Shown: one piece after another, positions 12,201 to 23,660 of the stretch
Numbering within the stretch: the first letter of the stretch is position 1
How the letters are laid out: every line of letters begins with the position of its first letter
Assembly: GCA_032358255.1 (NCBI GenBank)
Contig: JAULBX010027927.1
Location: 1-32,854, forward strand
Direction of reading: 5' to 3'
Source of the DNA: Heterotrichella gracilis
Lineage: Eukaryota; Sar; Xanthophyceae; Tribonematales; Xanthonemataceae
DNA length: 32,854 bases
Made by a program: the position numbers and the translations under genes
Notes under the pieces: model-generated
Seen by the model: only the letters and a program-made list of their open reading frames with translations
Database searches by the model: none
Told to the model about the DNA's origin: nothing

Positions 12201-15200
12201 TCTACCAGGTTCTGGCTGAAGCGCTGAACTGGATCGGCACAGCGTTGGAGGACTTCACGCTAGGGGCAGTGAACGTCAAATCCCTGCTGGACTGGCTGAA
12301 GGCGGACCTCAACTCCACGCAAGCACCGGTCCGAAATGCAGCCATGGCGGTGCTGGGTGTGTGCCACAAGCAGCTTGGCCCACCGCTGGGCGACATGATC
12401 CGCGCGGATGTCAAGCCAGCCCTGATGACTGCCATACAGCAGGGCTACTTTGATAAGAACCCGCAGGAGCAGGTGTGTGGACTGCATGGGCACATGTGAC
12501 CATCAGCTCGCTGGCCAAGCAAGTGCATGGTCAATGCAGTATGTTATATAGTACCAATAAAATCGCTGAAAATCATCTTCTGGGGCAATGGCTTGGCCTT
12601 TGTACAGAGCTGGTGCTGTGTTGTTGCAACCGCTGGATGCATTTCACCTAGGACATTTCTGTGAACAAGTACATTCAGATTTTTTAATTAATCAAGTCAG
12701 ATTGTGCCAAATTTTGACAGACCAATTCAGGTTGTTTGCTTTTGCTCCATACCAGGGGGTTTAATTTAAATCGATGATCTCTTACGTGCAGGTGGTTGCC
12801 ACCCGGACCGTCCGCAACAAGGCTGCCAGGAGGGCCCAGCCAGCCTCAGCAGCAGCAGCCTCGGGCCCTGTGGAGGAGGAGGCCCCTGTTGTGTTCAATC
12901 CAGATGACATCCTGCCCAGGACCGACATCAGCGGCCAGATCACCTCCAAGCTGGTGGCCAACCTGGGCAGCGCCAACTGGAAGGAGCGCAACGCCGCGCT
13001 GGAGGAGATTGAGGGCATCCTGCAGCAGGCGGGCAACAGAATTGAGCCAAACATTGGGGATCTACTGCCGGCGCTCAAGGTGCGTGGTATCCATGGTGCT
13101 CTGCATACACAGAAAACTAGGGATCCAAGTGAGTTTTCAGTGGAACTCCAGTTGCATTAAATTAACGCACATTCTCCTGAGAACGAGGAAGAGATAGATT
13201 GGGGGTATATTTCTAGTGTCCGTATCATAATGGTGTAATGAGAGTGTTGAGACCCTATATTGGGTTTTGTGTTGATGGTAAAGAGAGAGCTTCACCTTCC
13301 AAATCAGGCACATGTGGAAACCAGGATCATGTGTGTTGCAGGCCAGGCTGAACGACACCAACAGGAACCTTGCTGCCCGGACCATGCTGCTGCTGGGGGA
13401 GATTGGCAAAGCAATGGGGGCTGCGTTTGACAGGCAGTACAGGCCCATCATCGCACCTGTGCTCAGCAACATCTCCGACACAAAGAAGCAGGTATGCACA
13501 TGGCATGCCGCTGTCACCAGCTACTTTACAAACTTGCCAAGGCGTGTGAACCAAGCCCTGCCCCCATCTGCCCTATCGTACTCGGCGCTGTTAGCTAGAT
13601 GCCTCTGCAGCGATTGCTGAAGTGCTGCATGCTGTGCAGGTGAGGGACGCTGTCACCGCCATGCTGGATTCGTGGCTGGTGGTCCTCCAGTCTGACCGCA
13701 TCGCCCCGGCGGTGGTGGACGCCATGGCAGCGCCCAAGTGCAGCGCAGATGGCAAGATCCTGGCGCTGACCTGGATGCAGTCGCTGGTGGCTGGGGGGAG
13801 GGCGGGGAGGTGCGTGGAGAGCGTGCTCAAGGCAGCGGCCATGGGCAGCGTGGACAAGAGCAGCGAGGTCAGGGAGGCAGGCAACTCCCTGTGCCAGCAG
13901 TGTATCGAGGTAGGATGATGCGCTGGACAACAATGCTGTGCCACAGGAAAGCATGTGCGTATTGGCGTGTGCAATGCAGAATGGCTACACAAGCACTGGG
14001 GTCATGTACCTTTATGCTGACTGGCGGTTGCGTTGCAGGCTGTTGGTGGTACTGAGTGCGTGCAGGCCGCCAGCAATCTGGATGGCGCTGTGAAGAAGGC
14101 CGCTGCTGACCTGCTGCAAAAGTATGGGGGCGTGGCATCCAAGTCAGCTGTGCCAAAGCTACCCACAGGGCAGCTCGCTGGTGAGTGTGCCCCTGTGTGG
14201 ATTTGCCCATGCTCATGCATAAGGTCTTTGAAGCATTGGTGCATGGCAATGAAATTGCGGGGAAGAGGGGGTATGTAGGCCCATGACCACGTTGGGCTGG
14301 CCTGACCAGCAGGAATGTAAGGGCGCGCAGGGTTTACTGGGTGCCGCATGTGCAAGGCCACCTGACCCAGGAGAACCTTATATTTACAGAATTTGGTTGG
14401 TGCACAGTCAACAGGTAATTGCTAAAAGCATGTCAATCATGCGAAGGAGGTGTAAAATGTGAAATAGTATGCAGGTAAGGGGCAGTTTATTACTTAAGTA
14501 AGTGGTAGGGATGTAAACGCATTTTCTGCTGACATGCAGGAAAGCAAAGTGCTGCTGGCAAGGTGTCTGCCCGCCCTGGTACTGCCCCTGCCAAGGCTCG
14601 GCCGGGCCAAAAGGTAGGGGCCTCTGGGGCCACCGCTGTTGCCGCATCCAGCAGCTCGGAGGACGCCTCGCCGCCAAACCAGCTGCTGCTGATGGACAGC
14701 AAGAAGGATGACAGGGCAAGGAAGGTGCGGTGGTAACCAAGCAGATATTAGAATCGATTGCATAGGGTCCAGGACCTGGTGATTTGGAGATTTTGTGATG
14801 AATGTAAATCATTGTGATGGATACAAATCACAAATTTGATATTACCATGATGATGATGTGATGCGCATGTCGCATGGGTGCTGACAGTATCATGGTGCCT
14901 CTGTGCATGTGCAGTTCCGTGGCAAGCCGCGCAACTTTGAGAGCATGGATGAGGATGATGTGGCGCAGCTGGAGGCGGCATTGGGGCAGATCGCGGTGGA
15001 GCCCCTGCGGTGAGACACAGTGCACTGGACATATAGGCATATGCCTGGACTGCCTGGCCCATGCACCTGTCATACCCTGGTCAACTCCATTCTCTGTTCA
15101 GGCACAAATTGCGTTGCGTATTATGCCTGGTGGCATAATGTCGTTTCGAGTTACACTTATTTGGACGATAGAGTGTGTGGAGTAATTAATGGGTTTCGAT

Positions 15201-18200
15201 TCATGACCTGGTAAAATTGCTTTAATAAGACAATGGCGTGCTGATGTGGGGTTGGCAACGGCTTTAAAAGAACAACAGTGCATGGCACATGCCAGGGCTG
15301 GTGGGTGCCTCCACGCATGTGACTGTAAGGGTAATGGTTGAGGCATGCTCACCGCCCCACCTCCCTCCCTACAGCAAGCTCCTGCTTGGCAAGGACTTCA
15401 AGCTGCACACCGAGGCGGCGGACCTGCTGACGCACCACCTGTCGGGCCTGGAGCGCGAGGTGATTGCCTGCCTGGACCTGGTGCTCAAGTGGGTGGTGCT
15501 GCGCGTGTGCGAGTCAAACACGCAGTGCCTGCTCAAGGTGCTGGAGCTGAGCAAGGAGATGATGGCCATGCTGGAGGCGGCGGTAGGGCACTGAGGAAAG
15601 GGGTACATTTTTGTCACGCCAAGCGGCATCGTTAACAACGTTTTGATTGAGAGTGTTGTTTGGCATGCCAGACGTGGGGTGGTGGCGCAATCACCCTGTG
15701 ATCGGCTGTTTGCATGGCCAGAAATTGCAAGCGGGGGGCGCATTCACAATGATTCACCTTCTTTTGGGGGAGTGCAGGGGTATCAGATGACAGAGTACGA
15801 GGCGCAGTGTTTCTTCCCTTGCATAATCGAGAAGATGGGCCACAACCAGGTAGGTGCTGCCCATATGTACCTGCATCACTGCCAGCACTGCGGCAAAGGA
15901 ATGGACTAATGCAAACATGCCGTACTTTACTGCAGTACATAATGCTACTTTTATTTAACATATTATTATGTGCATCACATTCACGCCCCCCCCCAAAAAA
16001 ACAAAATGACCCTTGGCAAGGAAGTAATAGCCCCCGCGTGCCTGTGCAGGACCGCGTGCGCGCGCTACACCGTGATGTGGTGCGCATGGGCTGTGCGCTG
16101 CACTCTGCACCCGCCATGCTGTCAATGCTCACAGCCGGTCTGTCTTCCAAGAACAACCGCACGCGTGTGGAGGTGGTGGCTGCCATCAGCGAGGTGCTCA
16201 AGGCGCAGGGGGTGGGTGTGTGCGCGGGGCTCAGGACCAAGCCGCTGCCCATCATTGCACAGGTGAGCTGCGGTATTCACCGAAGTAATCAGGTCCAGGC
16301 AGGCTCAATGCGCCAATCCATGTTGAAAGAAGAGTAAAGAGCGATTTTTTTCACAAAAATAACCTGGCTTAACACAAAAAAAACAATTGTGATTATAGAT
16401 TCACATATTTTATGTGAGATCAGGTGAGATAGCAAAAAATAAAAAGATGCCAGTCAATCGAAAATAAATGTTTAAACCTGTCCATTGAACAATTATTAGT
16501 GATGGTATAGTACTGTTGTCGACAATCACATGGAACCTCCCCGCAGATGGTGTCTGAGCGCGACGGTGCCCTGCGCGGCGCCTCTCTGGCAGCCCTGGAG
16601 GCTGTGTATGTGGAGGAGGGCGCACAGCTGTGGAAGATGCTGGGCAAGCCCACCGACCAGCAGCGCACCATGATCGAGGAGCGGCTCAAGTACGCAGACA
16701 AGGAGCTCAAACGGAGGGGGCTGGAGGCGGGCGGCGGAGCGGAGCCCAGCGGCGACGCTGGCGAGGCGGGGCAAAGGTGTGTAGATAGGGGCTGGCAAGC
16801 CCTGGATTGGGTTTGGGGATAATTTAACTGTATTCTATTGGCACCACGACTGCTGATCACACCACTTTTATATTCCATCCAGTTCCTCCAGTGTCATATC
16901 CGTGGCTATTGCACGCTCAGTCAGTGACCCTGTACTTATCAGCCTCGTGCGTGCAGTCACAGGTCCCAGGGGATGCCTTCACCCAGCGACAAATCATCCT
17001 CCCGCCCCAAGACAGCCTATGACGCAGGGTCAAGCAGGTGAGCGTTGACACACTGGTGCGCACAGCATCCACCTCTGATGTGGTACATTGGCAGGTGCAG
17101 TGCATGCTAGATGCATTTCGGCAGTACAGCCAGACTCACAGTCAAAGCCCTCAGCAAGTGCACACAAAGCTGGCCTCAGTCACCTGCAGTGACACCCTGC
17201 TGCTCATCCTAGGGACATCCCCTCTCCCTCCTCACCCGTCTACGGCGCGCCCCACCGGGCCGACGCCGGTGCACCGCTGCGGCCGGCCACCGCCCCCGCA
17301 GCCGCAGCCACCCCCATCCCCGCCCCCGACATGGGTCTCCGGGTGGCCAGCGCGCTCAACGCCTCCAGCTCCAAGGCCAGTGAGGACGCCTGGGAGGCTG
17401 CCCTGCGGGCCATCTCAGATAGCGGGGACGACATCGACTGCGCTGTGGATGGGCTCAAGATGGTGTGCCTCCAGCTGACCAGCAGCTCGGAGCAGGCGCC
17501 TGGGTGCTGCAGCCTGCGCTTCCTGGTGGCGTCTGTGGGGCGCCTGGCGGACGCGTTTGTGCACCTGTTTGTCCAGGTGGGCATTGCGCTAGGGCAGGCA
17601 TGTTTGGGAGTGGGGCGCCAGGGTTGAGGGAGTTGTGGTCATTCGCACAGCTGGAGGTGCTGTGGAAAAGGTTTGCATGCGCTCCATTCATGAGCATCAT
17701 TTGCGCACCATGTGATGTCATCATGTATGTGCATGATCAGCGCCTCAAGCCTGCATTCATGCATGTGTACAAAAATTGTGCAGCTGCATGCGCTCTTGTG
17801 GATGCACGGGACGATTCCCATCCCCGGTGCACGCAGGTGTGGGATGCGGTTGACCGCGAGGCGCAGCTCACCGGCCAGCCCGGCTCCTCGCGCGGCCCCA
17901 AGTACCTGCTCAACGGCCTGATGCAGACCTTCCAGATACGCGAGCTGGCGGCGCACGTCAGCCAGGACAGGCTGCAGGCCCTCACCGACCACCTGCTGCT
18001 CAAGATGCTGGACGCGCGCCTGGCGGCCCGCGTGGCGGACCACGACACGCTGGTCAAGGCAATGAACGTGCTCATGCTCAAGGTGCTGGATAACGCGGAC
18101 CGCAACGCGGCGTTTGGTGCGCTGCTGGGCATGCTGGCCAGGGCGGAGCACCCGGGGCTGGGGGGCGACCCGCATGCTGCTGCGCGCTACACCGACCTGG

Positions 18201-20603
18201 TGGTAAAGTGCCTCATCAAGCTGACCAAGACGCTGGAGCTGAATGCGCACGTGAGTGGGGGCCAGGTGGCGCGTGCGTGGCCACATGCTGGATTTGTGCC
18301 CGTGTGCATGCCCTGTGTGTTGGTGCCATCTGCCGGCGTGGTCACCTCCTTTGTGCTGCTGCAGCTGCTGAAGCCTGTGTCGCTGCTTGAGGAGATCGGC
18401 GCCTTCTTCCTGCACTTTGGTGGGGACGCGACGCGGCAGAGGCAAGGGGGCGGGGATGACAAGGACCTGCGCATGGTCAAGACGCTGCTGCACAACTTGT
18501 GTAAAGTCAGGGTGAGCGGAAAACCACATTATCAAAACTTGCCGGGGCTCTTCACCAGGCGCCCTTTCTGATGTGCCATGCCCCTCAACTTTTCTGATCT
18601 TGAAGTTGCGCACCTCACCTGGCACCCTGGCTGGTAGGTATCTTGATGTGGCGCGTGTCTTTCTCTTTGGCGCAGGGCAACGAGATCCTGCTGGACGTCG
18701 AGGAGCTGCGCAAGTTTGCCCCTGAGGCAGCTGACGTGGTGGCCATGTACGTGCACGTCAACCTGGCGGCAATTCGCCACCCGGGGACGCACACAGGCGC
18801 AGCGCCCGCGCAGCCCACGGCACCCGCCCAGTCCGGCCCCGCCCCCACGCCTGTGCTGCAGGAATCCAGCGATGTGGCCGCCAGCCACAACAGCGCGGAG
18901 GCGGTGTGCTCGGTGTCGCCTGATGCAGTGGTAGGTGCTGAGGTGTCTGCATGCAGCATGGTGCTGGTAGCATGCGGACCTTGCATGGTGATGGGGGAGC
19001 AGCTGTGCGCCATTTGGCAACATGTGCGCCCGCTGGCTGATGATGCGCCGGGCAGTGTGTTTGATGCATCATGATTGGGACTCATTGCCTGACCATGTGT
19101 GGATTGGGGCAATATCAGCACCCAGACTGCCGAGTCTTGACCCTGTCCCATGGTGGCGCATGAGGAAGCACTGTAGACACTCCCATAGTGTCATCCTGCA
19201 CTAGGACCCATTCCCCCTCCATACCCCATGCCTACAACTCCCATGCTAACCGTTACCTCACCAACCCCTCCCTCCTGCACTGGAGCGCAGTCCCTACCCC
19301 TGCGCAGCCCACATATCCACATGCTAACCCCCTCCCCACCCGCAGAAAAAGGCCCGCCTGGCCGCCATCTTCCAGTCACTCTCCTCAGGGGAGAGCGATC
19401 CCGCGCTGCAGTCCCTGTACGAGTTCTGTGGCGAGCACTGCCCCGCCTTCAACCTGGTCACCTTTATGACCTCCAAGAACACGTCCACCAGCTTCAAGCA
19501 GTACGTCATACACTCGCTCAACAAGATCATGAGGGCAAGGCAGCTGGCCGGGGAGCAGCCACCAGGTGGGTGTGTGGGGGGAGAAGAGACGGGGGGGTGT
19601 GAGGATACCATAATGCAACCTAGGAAAACCTTAGCGCACGTCATGTGTGGTAGTGGTGAGCGGGTGGGTTGGGCGGGGTACCCTAGAATTAGCACAGCAT
19701 TCTTCCATGCTCATGCAGAGCCTCGCTGCTGGCAATTTGATGCGATGGACTGTGCTCCCTGGCGCAAGCTCGTCCCTGATGGATGCGGCTGGTGGCCACA
19801 GGCTGAAGCATGTGGTTTGATATTGATGGTGATGCCAGAGGTATACTAACTAGTTAGTATACTACTGACTACATATCTGGTAATGCATGGCCCCTGACAA
19901 ATTGCAATAAGGATGATGATAATATAATATTATTAATCCCGCTTTTCTTCCTGGGGCGCAGTTGGCGTGCTGCTGATGATTGAGCAGGCGCTGAACGACC
20001 CAGCAATCTTCACCCCACAAGAACACAAGCTGGCGGCCATTCGAGCAAATCTGCAGAACCTAGACAGGGCGCCTGCTGCTGCAGCCGTGCACCCTCCTGC
20101 TGCCACCCCCCCGCCGCTCACCTTTGACCCATCCCGCAAGCCCGCCACACCCTCCTCGCTGCGCCTGGAGGCACTCAAGTAGGCGGCAAAACCCTCATTT
20201 AGGGTGTGGACGATCAGCTGCCTGGGTGACGTGCAGGATGTGTGCCGTGTTACAAAATGTGCATTTGGAGTGTATGTGCTGGTGTGCTGCTCCATGCATT
20301 TGCCAGCTGTACCGTTGTCATAGGATTGGAGGGTGGCCTGGAGGTGCGTGCAAGGTGTGTGTCGCCATTGTGTGGTAGTGGGTAGTGGCGTTATTGGTGT
20401 GATGGCGACGTGTGGTGACGTGCAAGGTGTATAATGGGTGTGCATGCCTGGACCATTATGGGGTGTCCATGGTAGTGGGGTATGCAACCCATATCTGGTG
20501 ACCCCTACCCATTCCCACCCCCTGCAGGCAGCGCATGGCTCGGCTGGGCGTTGACACATCCAAGTCTACACCCACAGCCAGCCCAAAGCCAGCAGCAAGC
20601 TGA
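9212..20603 (+). CDS. MOR1: XMAP215/MOR1/Dis1-family TOG-domain microtubule polymerase
   Basis: Twenty-six exons: 9212-9377, 9457-9565, 9646-9769, 9845-9924, 10023-10128, 10207-10431, 10572-11957, 12209-12472, 12792-13079, 13342-13491, 13640-13909, 14039-14180, 14540-14724, 14915-15009, 15375-15582, 15778-15849, 16050-16262, 16547-16776, 16987-17037, 17213-17576, 17837-18250, 18365-18511, 18676-18930, 19346-19565, 19962-20178, 20528-20603. Every junction keeps phase, giving 6057 nt or 2018 residues, close to plant MOR1. TOG1 is about residues 10-230, TOG2 271-500, TOG3 586-820, TOG4 855-1105 and TOG5 1190-1410. A Ser/Pro/Lys/Ala linker (500-585) and a second basic linker (1104-1165) probably bind the microtubule lattice. 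TOG signatures include HKNPKVKLETL, and HKNPK|VLAEALNWIG across the exon 7/8 join. The C-terminal region (1457-2018) matches the plant-type conserved tail. Role by family: binds tubulin dimers and speeds plus-end growth in spindle and cortical arrays. The least certain exon is the 51-nt exon 19. Confidence 0.95.
12473..12791 (+). other. Intron 8 of the TOG gene
   Basis: This 319-bp intron is AT-richer than its neighbours. I saw no gene or duplicated exon end in it. It opens GTGTGT and ends TTACGTGCAG. Confidence 0.7.
14181..14539 (+). other. Intron 12 of the TOG gene
   Basis: This 359-bp intron separates TOG4 from the basic Ser/Ala linker exon. I saw no gene, repeat copy or structured element in it. 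Confidence 0.6.
15010..15374 (+). other. Intron 14 of the TOG gene
   Basis: This 365-bp intron lies within the TOG5 coding region, with phase 2 on both sides. Nothing else was recognised inside. Confidence 0.6.
18251..18364 (+). other. Stop-free, 3n-length intron 21 of the TOG gene
   Basis: The 114-nt intron (GTGAGT...CTGCAG) is a multiple of three and contains no in-frame stop, so its retention would add 38 residues without breaking the protein. Removing it joins ELNAH to LLKPVSLLEEIG, which reads like continuous helical protein, so I treat it as an intron. Confidence 0.7.
18931..19345 (+). other. Intron 23 of the TOG gene
   Basis: A 415-bp intron with a long C-rich 3' part ending CCCACCCGCAG. 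I saw no gene in it. Confidence 0.6.
19841..19862. repeat. Perfect 22-bp palindrome in intron 24 of the TOG gene
   Basis: The half-site GTATACTAACT is followed directly by its exact reverse complement. It lies in the 396-bp intron 19566-19961, about 100 bp before the acceptor, and contains TACTAAC, the strongest known branch-point word. It could be a cruciform or a dimeric protein site; function unknown. Confidence 0.8.
20179..20527 (+). other. Intron 25 of the TOG gene
   Basis: This 349-bp intron is spliced AA|GTAGGC to CTGCAG|G, restoring a lysine codon. Read without splicing, the upstream exon would end at once in AAG TAG, so retention gives a natural protein only 17 residues shorter. No gene lies inside. 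Confidence 0.65.
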
Positions 20604-21347
20604 AGGGCGGGCAGATGCTATTGGCGCTATTTAAAGCTGGCCATTGAGACTGGTTTGTCCTGGCAACGTGCAGCAAATTGAGGTTGTGGCCACCGCACAG
20701 CATGCATGATTAGGGGCAAATACCGCGTTGCTCATTGTCGACACACCGCAATTCAGCATTGCAAGGTCGCTTTGGGGCATGAACTTGGCAATTCGCACGT
20801 ATTCAGACATGCACATTGTTACAAGCTGTTGACGCGACAAAAGCGGATTTCCACTGATAGAATTTGGGTGCATGTCTGAGGGTAGAACGCCCACAAAACA
20901 GGACTACGAATGAACCATGGTCTATCGAGGTTTCCGCCATTTCCTCTTTTGTTGTGCACCCGCAGTGACACTTGTTTCTGCAGCACATGCGGATCCAACA
21001 CGGTGTTTAGCTGATAGTGTCCAAATAGTGTATTTAAATAATTTTCTAAGATGGGTTGCAGTTTTTGTTCAACGTACATTGAAGAGTCTAAACCCTGAAC
21101 TTGTTACTAACATTGGCAATGACATTGGGTATCTATGACATACTATGACAGGGCAATTTGAGATTGCATACTGCAAAACTAAGGCTCAAAAATCAATAAG
21201 AGTAAAGAATCCGTAAGGAGACAAACTATAATAGTACATAGGGGACCATGAGCTGCTCCCAATATTTGCAATGCACCGTTAGTCCACCAATACTGCACCC
21301 TTATTGTCAGGCACCAATTAATCTTGCAAGACACAGTATTTACCCGC
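20604..21347. other. Tail-to-tail intergenic region between TOG and LRR genes
   Basis: This 744 bp holds both 3' UTRs. I saw no coding exon, no clear TGTAA poly(A) word and no tRNA. A CATGCATG word sits at about 20701. Confidence 0.5.
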
Positions 21348-22733
21348 CTAAATTTTGAAATGTGCCTGCTTCAGCAACCATGCCTTGGCAGAGACATACT
21401 CTGCAGCCTGTGCAGCAATGTCTCCTGGGTCCACCAACTGCCTATCCTCAACAGAACACACCTGGCAGTAGCTGACAGTAATTGACCGAGGGTCAAGACT
21501 AGTCTGCTGCATTGTGTACCTGCCGTAGCTGCCCTGCAGGCTGACTTGTGGGCCTGGACCATTGGGGAGGATGAAGCCTGAGAAATGTGGAGATTGGTCC
21601 CTACGGGAATCCCAGCAATGGCAGCGCAGGTCTGGATGTAACTGGTGGGGCATGGGAAGCAAAAAGGTGAGCGGAGAAAACTCGGTACGACCATCAAAGC
21701 CGCTCAGCACAAGCTGGGTCATGTTGGGCATTACTGGAATGGTGAACGGGTCAAGTGCCTCTCGGCAGTGTGCGACTCCAAGCGCCTCCAGGTGTGTGAG
21801 CCTCGACACTACTGTGGCCATGTCCCTGATGGGGTAGCTCAGCACCAGCAGCTTGCGCAGGTTGGGCAGTGGGGCCAGGGATGGCAACAGCGCTGGGAAA
21901 TGCTCCTCCTCCTCCCCAAACAGGCCGTCTCCATCGCTGCGCAACTGGAGGTCTACCAACGAGGAGGGCAAACACCTGTCTGGGAACTGAACAAGTCCAC
22001 TGCCAAATGTGTCTATGGTGAGGCTGGTGAGGCAAGTCAGCTGGGTCAGGTTGCCTGGGAACGACATAGGCTCACTGTCTATTAACTCCAACACGCAGTG
22101 CTCCAAGTTGGGGAGGCAGCGCACGGCCTCCTCTGTTGGCATGACCCTAGCTGTGATGCCGGTGACGCTGGGCAGGTAGGGGAGCGGCGGCGTGAAAACA
22201 TCGTTGTTGTGCAGAGCTGTGATATCCAGGTCCTTCAGCCGTGTCAGGGTGGACAGCTGAGTGAAGCTGCCAAGCGATTCATTGCTGTACTCTGCGTTCA
22301 GGTGCAGCCGAGTGAGGCCAGTCAGGGCGCACAGCTGCCCCCAAATGCCTGTAACACTGGCTGGTGGCCTTAGTAGCAGCTTCTCAAGCGACTGCAGCAC
22401 AGCTGGGTTTGCCGCGCCTAGCACCTGTTGAAAGTCCTGCGGGGTCCACCACCGCGTAGACCATCCCAGGTCCAGGCAGTTGGTGCCAGGCACCCTGTTT
22501 TGCAACCAAGCAAGAAGTTGTCGCCTCCTCTCCGGGTCAGCATGTCCTTCGATCATGATGGTTTCCCACACAGCGCTGGGGCCTTGCAGCAGGTGCCACC
22601 ACTTGGAACACACCAGGGCCAGCTGGGCGGCTGTGGCAGCACTGCCCTGGGGGAACTTGCTGACCTTGGCAAAGACGTCGATGAGGCAGCCGTCTGGCAG
22701 GTCATGGATATGCAGGGTGGTTCTGCCCACCAT
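21348..22733 (-). CDS. F-box-like leucine-rich-repeat protein, intronless
   Basis: A single 461-codon exon. I start at the ATG at 22731-22733 because the frame's further 17 upstream codons begin with GTG, not ATG. Residues about 8-55 (HIHDLPDGCLIDVFAKV, then LALVCSKWWHLLQGPSAVWE) have the F-box pattern of leucine/proline, then VC..W and P..W. From about residue 125 to 380, irregular leucine-rich repeats follow (LTGLTRLHLN, LTRLKDLDI, LTCLTSLTI, LPNLRKLLVLS, LTHLEALGV, MPNMTQLVLSGF). The C-terminus (about 380-461) is not recognised. Family knowledge: F-box/LRR proteins are substrate receptors of SCF ubiquitin ligases, with the F-box binding SKP1. Green-algal genomes carry many such genes. The absence of introns contrasts with its neighbours and fits a fast-duplicating family. 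Target unknown. Confidence 0.82.
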   Translation of the reverse strand: MVGRTTLHIHDLPDGCLIDVFAKVSKFPQGSAATAAQLALVCSKWWHLLQGPSAVWETIMIEGHADPERRRQLLAWLQNRVPGTNCLDLGWSTRWWTPQDFQQVLGAANPAVLQSLEKLLLRPPASVTGIWGQLCALTGLTRLHLNAEYSNESLGSFTQLSTLTRLKDLDITALHNNDVFTPPLPYLPSVTGITARVMPTEEAVRCLPNLEHCVLELIDSEPMSFPGNLTQLTCLTSLTIDTFGSGLVQFPDRCLPSSLVDLQLRSDGDGLFGEEEEHFPALLPSLAPLPNLRKLLVLSYPIRDMATVVSRLTHLEALGVAHCREALDPFTIPVMPNMTQLVLSGFDGRTEFSPLTFLLPMPHQLHPDLRCHCWDSRRDQSPHFSGFILPNGPGPQVSLQGSYGRYTMQQTSLDPRSITVSYCQVCSVEDRQLVDPGDIAAQAAEYVSAKAWLLKQAHFKI

Positions 22734-23660
22734 GGTGTCGCACGGCTGTGTGGTGGACTGCACGACAAACGTACAGTCAGCCACTCAGATGGGTTGTATA
22801 ACTCCACGCTACTCGTACACATGGGACAGAGCTTTGTCTGTAGTGCCCCAAATTTAAGGCATGACAGGAAACGTGCCAGGACAAGGCTCAGGACCACACT
22901 CACCTTGCAAGGAGGATCACAGCAATAAGGAGGATCCTGGCTTCAAGAACTGTGCTGGAGTGTATTTCTGCAGCAAAGAAGGAGGAGGGGGTTCTGGGTT
23001 GGATTGTCAGGTTTCCCGAGTGAAGTGATGTGCGATGCAATGACACTGGAGTGAAGTGGGGTGGATGTGCATCTCAGATGCGGACCTCTGCTTGCACAAA
23101 CGTCTCAAAATGGCGAGTGCTGTATGCGTTTCACACTGCGTGATTTCCAGGGGTCGGATTGAGAGGTAGACTGGGGTCCCAGTTTAGAAGAGGCACGACG
23201 CCAGGTATATATTTAAATTTGGGGGCTCGGATGTATCTCGAGTTCAGACTCTAATCTACAGCCCACAACGCCCAAGGCTCTAGAACACAGTTTGTTGAGG
23301 TACCTATGGGCGTGAGCAGGTTTGTACGAGTCTGAAAGTCACGCACATAACGTTTGTTTACTGCTTGTGCATATTGGTCCAATGCATGCATAATGCATGC
23401 ATAAATGTCTATATAAATGCTAACCTGGTTTACAGTTGCCAGCCAACGTTGAAGGATTTGTGACTCACCTCTAGTTGAGACCTTGATTATATGGAAGCTA
23501 TACACAACCAGAAGTTGATTTGCACTGGTGCTGACACCCACCCATCCATCCAGCTATTTTGCTTCCCACCATTCAATCCAGACCTGCGCTACCACAGCTG
23601 TTGACAAGTGACAGCCAAGAAGTGCCTGGGTGTGCTTTGTGCAACCCAGTTTGTTATACA
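22734..23660. other. Divergent upstream region of the LRR gene and the next plus-strand gene
   Basis: This is 5' flank for the minus-strand LRR gene and, from the other side, for the tentative gene starting at 23661. It contains an AT-rich TATA-like stretch at 23204-23220 and two adjacent copies of ATGCATGCAT at about 23382-23403. No coding exon was recognised. Confidence 0.4.
23204..23220 (-). promoter_or_regulatory. TATA-like element upstream of the LRR gene
   Basis: The minus strand reads AAATTTAAATATATACC, the best TATA-like word in the region. It lies about 470 bp upstream of the LRR ATG, so a long 5' UTR or a 5' UTR intron would be needed. Confidence 0.25.

Noticed and set aside
17639..18625. 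A 328-codon open frame on the minus strand
   Set aside because: It is antisense to TOG exons 21-22, which carry clear helical-repeat protein and matching splice phases. The minus frame is a by-product of GC-rich codons.
20179..20184. TAG right after GCACTCAAG as the stop of the TOG gene
   Set aside because: AA|GTAGGC is a donor and the downstream exon at 20528 restores lysine and continues in phase to TGA. The stop would be used only if this intron is retained.
22734..22784. Extension of the LRR protein by 17 codons upstream
   Set aside because: The extended frame would start at GTG. The first ATG, at 22731-22733, directly precedes the F-box-like motif.
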